This document shows positions 62,256 to 64,000 of a stretch of DNA of 64,000 nt, one piece after another; the first letter of the stretch is position 1, and every line of letters begins with the position of its first letter. The stretch covers positions 43,405,001 to 43,469,000 of the forward strand of contig NC_092524.1 in assembly GCF_037038585.1 (NCBI RefSeq), written 5' to 3'. Source of the stretch: Patagioenas fasciata. Its lineage: Eukaryota > Chordata > Aves > Columbiformes > Columbidae. The notes below the pieces were generated by a model, which had not been told where the DNA came from, did no database searches, and saw only the letters and a program-made list of their open reading frames with translations. The translations under genes and the position numbers were made by a program.

Positions 62256-63326
62256 AAAAAAAAAACTTCCCCAAAACAACCCTTTTTATACCGCATTAGT
62301 TTTACGAACAATGGGTTTGGCAGAATGAAGAATGACACTGTCAACATTACTGAAAAGAGCGTAAAGCAGCAAGTTAACTCAGCACCACTATACACCTCTT
62401 AACTCGTCCTTCCAAGATATATATTCTGAGTTAATTCAAAGGTTGGTAATCAACGCACTTTCAGATTTGTGATGAAAATGAGAAATGCTGAAGAGCTGAT
62501 TTAAAAGAAAGCCGCCTCCTGTTATAGCACTGTTAAAATAAAAGACTGTTGTACTCATCTATGAAATCAGAACAGGTAACCTGATTTAACCAAAAATTTT
62601 ACTTTTATATTGATTAAAAGAATCAAATACATTGTGAAATTTAAGGACAGTACAGGCTCCCCTTATTTTTTTTCCTGCAAAAGTGTTTTTTACTGAAAAG
62701 GCTATCTGCAACATTCCTCTTTTGTTAGCACTTTATAGTTTAAAGGCAAAAAGGTTCATAAATCATACTCAGAGTAACACTGATCTCTGACTTCAGACAG
62801 ACCTGTGTGATCTCACGCTTTGTACTCAGCCTATCCTATGCATCAAGCCCCCAGCATCTGGGTAACAGGAGAAACCACTTCCAATATCACAGTAAAAATG
62901 GAGATATTAGTTTTTAAAAATAGGTAGGTATTCAAACTCTGCAGCTATAAATATTAAACAGCTAGAGACACATAAAACTGAAGCCAAAATTTTCTTCCAG
63001 AAGATGAGTTTTCCAAAGGCACCTCGAGCACACCAGTCCCTCAGAGATACTTCATCTGTACTTTTTTTTTCCCCCCTCTCTCTTATTCAAGAAAGTTTAC
63101 CTTTCTGGATGATGCTTACCTTCATATTCCCCTTTCTGAATGTGAAGTGCATATCACATAACAAATGTAGCCACTGGGGTTATTCAAGCACGTAATATTT
63201 AAAATCAGATGAAATACAGGCTAAAAAGGATCACAATTACCTTAGCATGCTTTAATTCCAGTTCTGCTAGTTCCACCAGATTTTTTCTGAATGCTGCAAC
63301 TCTTCTTGTCTTAAAGTCTATCAGTT
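56658..63326 (-). CDS. SNX6: sorting nexin 6, C-terminal part (gene runs off the right edge)
   Basis: The last two coding exons (63,326-63,241 and 56,711-56,658) encode the final 46 residues: (E)LIDFKTRRVAAFRKNLVE, LAELELKHAK, then GNLQLLQSCLAVLNGDT and TAA. They differ from human as I recall it at one position (Ser for Asn). SNX6 is a SNX-BAR protein that pairs with SNX1 or SNX2 in retromer-linked tubules carrying cargo from endosomes to the trans-Golgi. This fragment is the end of the BAR domain; the PX domain and most of the BAR domain lie beyond position 64,000. The preceding exon must end in G to complete the Glu codon, and I do not find it between 63,327 and 64,000. Confidence 0.97.
58341..58390. 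repeat. two near-palindromes 35 bp apart
   Basis: The 15-mer ACTTCAGTCTGAAGT occurs at 58,341-58,355 and again at 58,376-58,390. Apart from its central base it is self-complementary. Confidence 0.9.
62225..62265. repeat. poly(A) run
   Basis: 27 consecutive A (62,225-62,251), then a short interruption and about ten more. No AATAAA lies just upstream, so it is simple sequence within the SNX6 intron. Confidence 0.93.
63241..63326 (-). CDS. SNX6: SNX6 penultimate coding exon
   Basis: 86 bp between the acceptor TTTTCTATAG and the donor AAG|GTAATT. It supplies two bases of a Glu codon and 28 further residues from the last BAR helix. Confidence 0.97.
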
Positions 63327-64000
63327 CTATAGAAAATAAAAATGGATTCATTAACATTGGATTCATTATCGCTAGTGCCCTCAACTGTTAACAGATTCTC
63401 CTTCAGGATGGCAGAGGTAAAGAGTAAGAGAAGGCAAGAGGGAAAAACTCAAGTTTAATCTCAGCACATTCTGGACTCAAAAATACTGCTACACTGTTGG
63501 ATGAGTTCAAACCAACACTGCAGTTCCTCATCTCCAGCTAACCTTTTGTTGACACAAAGCTCTTTGGAGAAAAGACTGCAATGTGGATGCTTTTAAACAT
63601 TTCATTCTCTTATTCCAAGTGCACTGTTCTTTCAAGGCTCATATGTGCAAGTCTTTGGGGAAGATACTAAGCTAAAAGCTAGCACAAAGAACAGAGGAAG
63701 CACGTAGCTTCATGCATGCAGCTTTGTGGCTACTAGGATCACTCATTCTCCACTGTCTCATTTATAGGAATCGTTAGTCAAATTTACAGGGTCAAACAAT
63801 ACTTAAATTACAACAGAAGAGCTTGATATTTAAACCTTGAACAAATCTGCCCCAAACAATGAGTCAGATGACTAACTCACAACGATCTTAGCTTAACAGA
63901 AGCAAGTAAGTTTCCAGGAAAAAGGCAACATGTAAATAAGGTTTCTTTTCTCTACAGCTACTGGTAAGGTCTGCAACTTCAATAAAATCTCATCTCATGA
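63327..64000 (-). other. SNX6 intron, window edge
   Basis: Intronic sequence between the penultimate coding exon and the window end. I find no stretch on the minus strand that would encode the preceding SNX6 exon. Confidence 0.75.

Larger units (their letters stand above)
56712..63240 (-). other. SNX6 last intron
   Basis: 6,529 bp with GT/AG ends. It contains a pair of near-palindromes at 58,341-58,390, an A/C-rich stretch at 60,283-60,330 and a long poly(A) run at 62,225-62,265. A 119-codon plus-strand frame at 59,881-60,240 has no recognisable domain. No mobile element was recognised. Confidence 0.85.

Noticed and set aside
62225-62265. Long poly(A) as the tail of a retroposed gene
   Set aside because: No polyadenylation signal just upstream and no recognisable parent sequence. 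Treated as simple repeat.
63327-64000. A further SNX6 exon upstream of the penultimate one
   Set aside because: I looked on the minus strand for codons of the expected KFEKISESAKQ region and found none, so it should lie beyond the window.

Overview
This is bird nuclear DNA: large introns, interspersed CR1 LINE fragments, a solo retroviral LTR of a type common in birds, and three vertebrate genes on the minus strand. The gene order SNX6 - EAPP - SPTSSA (in transcription order) matches what I know of the human 14q13 neighbourhood (EGLN3 - SPTSSA - EAPP - SNX6 - CFL2). The window is therefore the avian counterpart of that conserved block plus the gene desert that follows SPTSSA. I cannot name the species.

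Layout. About 1-34,600 has no exon I can support. It is intergenic DNA with a compound pentamer microsatellite (5,277-5,447), an almost identical pair of 325-bp segments (15,956 and 20,101), an old CR1-like LINE (about 27,430-28,860, plus strand), a second degraded CR1 (31,395-32,260, minus strand) and small tandem duplications. At 34,575-34,634 there is an AATAAA-plus-poly(A) signature on the minus strand. A younger 5'-truncated CR1 lies at 36,012-36,915. SPTSSA follows, with its last coding exon at 41,400-41,503 and its first at 44,615-44,717, the latter inside a CpG island at about 44,220-45,015. Between SPTSSA and EAPP lie an unexplained GC-richer stretch (45.6-47.1 kb), a solo LTR with a perfect 5-bp target-site duplication (47,478-48,144) and a tiny palindromic mariner-like MITE (48,582-48,658). 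EAPP is complete: six coding exons, 49,151-54,542, 288 residues, starting in a second CpG island at about 54,130-54,780. From 54.85 kb to the right edge is the 3' part of SNX6, with its last two coding exons (56,658-56,711 and 63,241-63,326).

The three genes are not functionally linked. SPTSSA activates serine palmitoyltransferase in the ER, EAPP is a nuclear E2F-binding phosphoprotein, and SNX6 is a SNX-BAR protein of endosome-to-Golgi retrieval. They share orientation, housekeeping-type CpG promoters and short intergenic gaps. Exon boundaries were set by reading GT/AG splice sites and checking that reading phase is kept across every junction; the EAPP and SPTSSA coding sequences close exactly. 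UTR ends and transcription starts are inferred only. I found no tRNA, rRNA, CRISPR or other undescribed multi-gene system. The most unusual items are the LTR carrying a perfect BANP-type motif near the SPTSSA promoter, the mariner MITE, and the 98.8%-identical 325-bp duplication.
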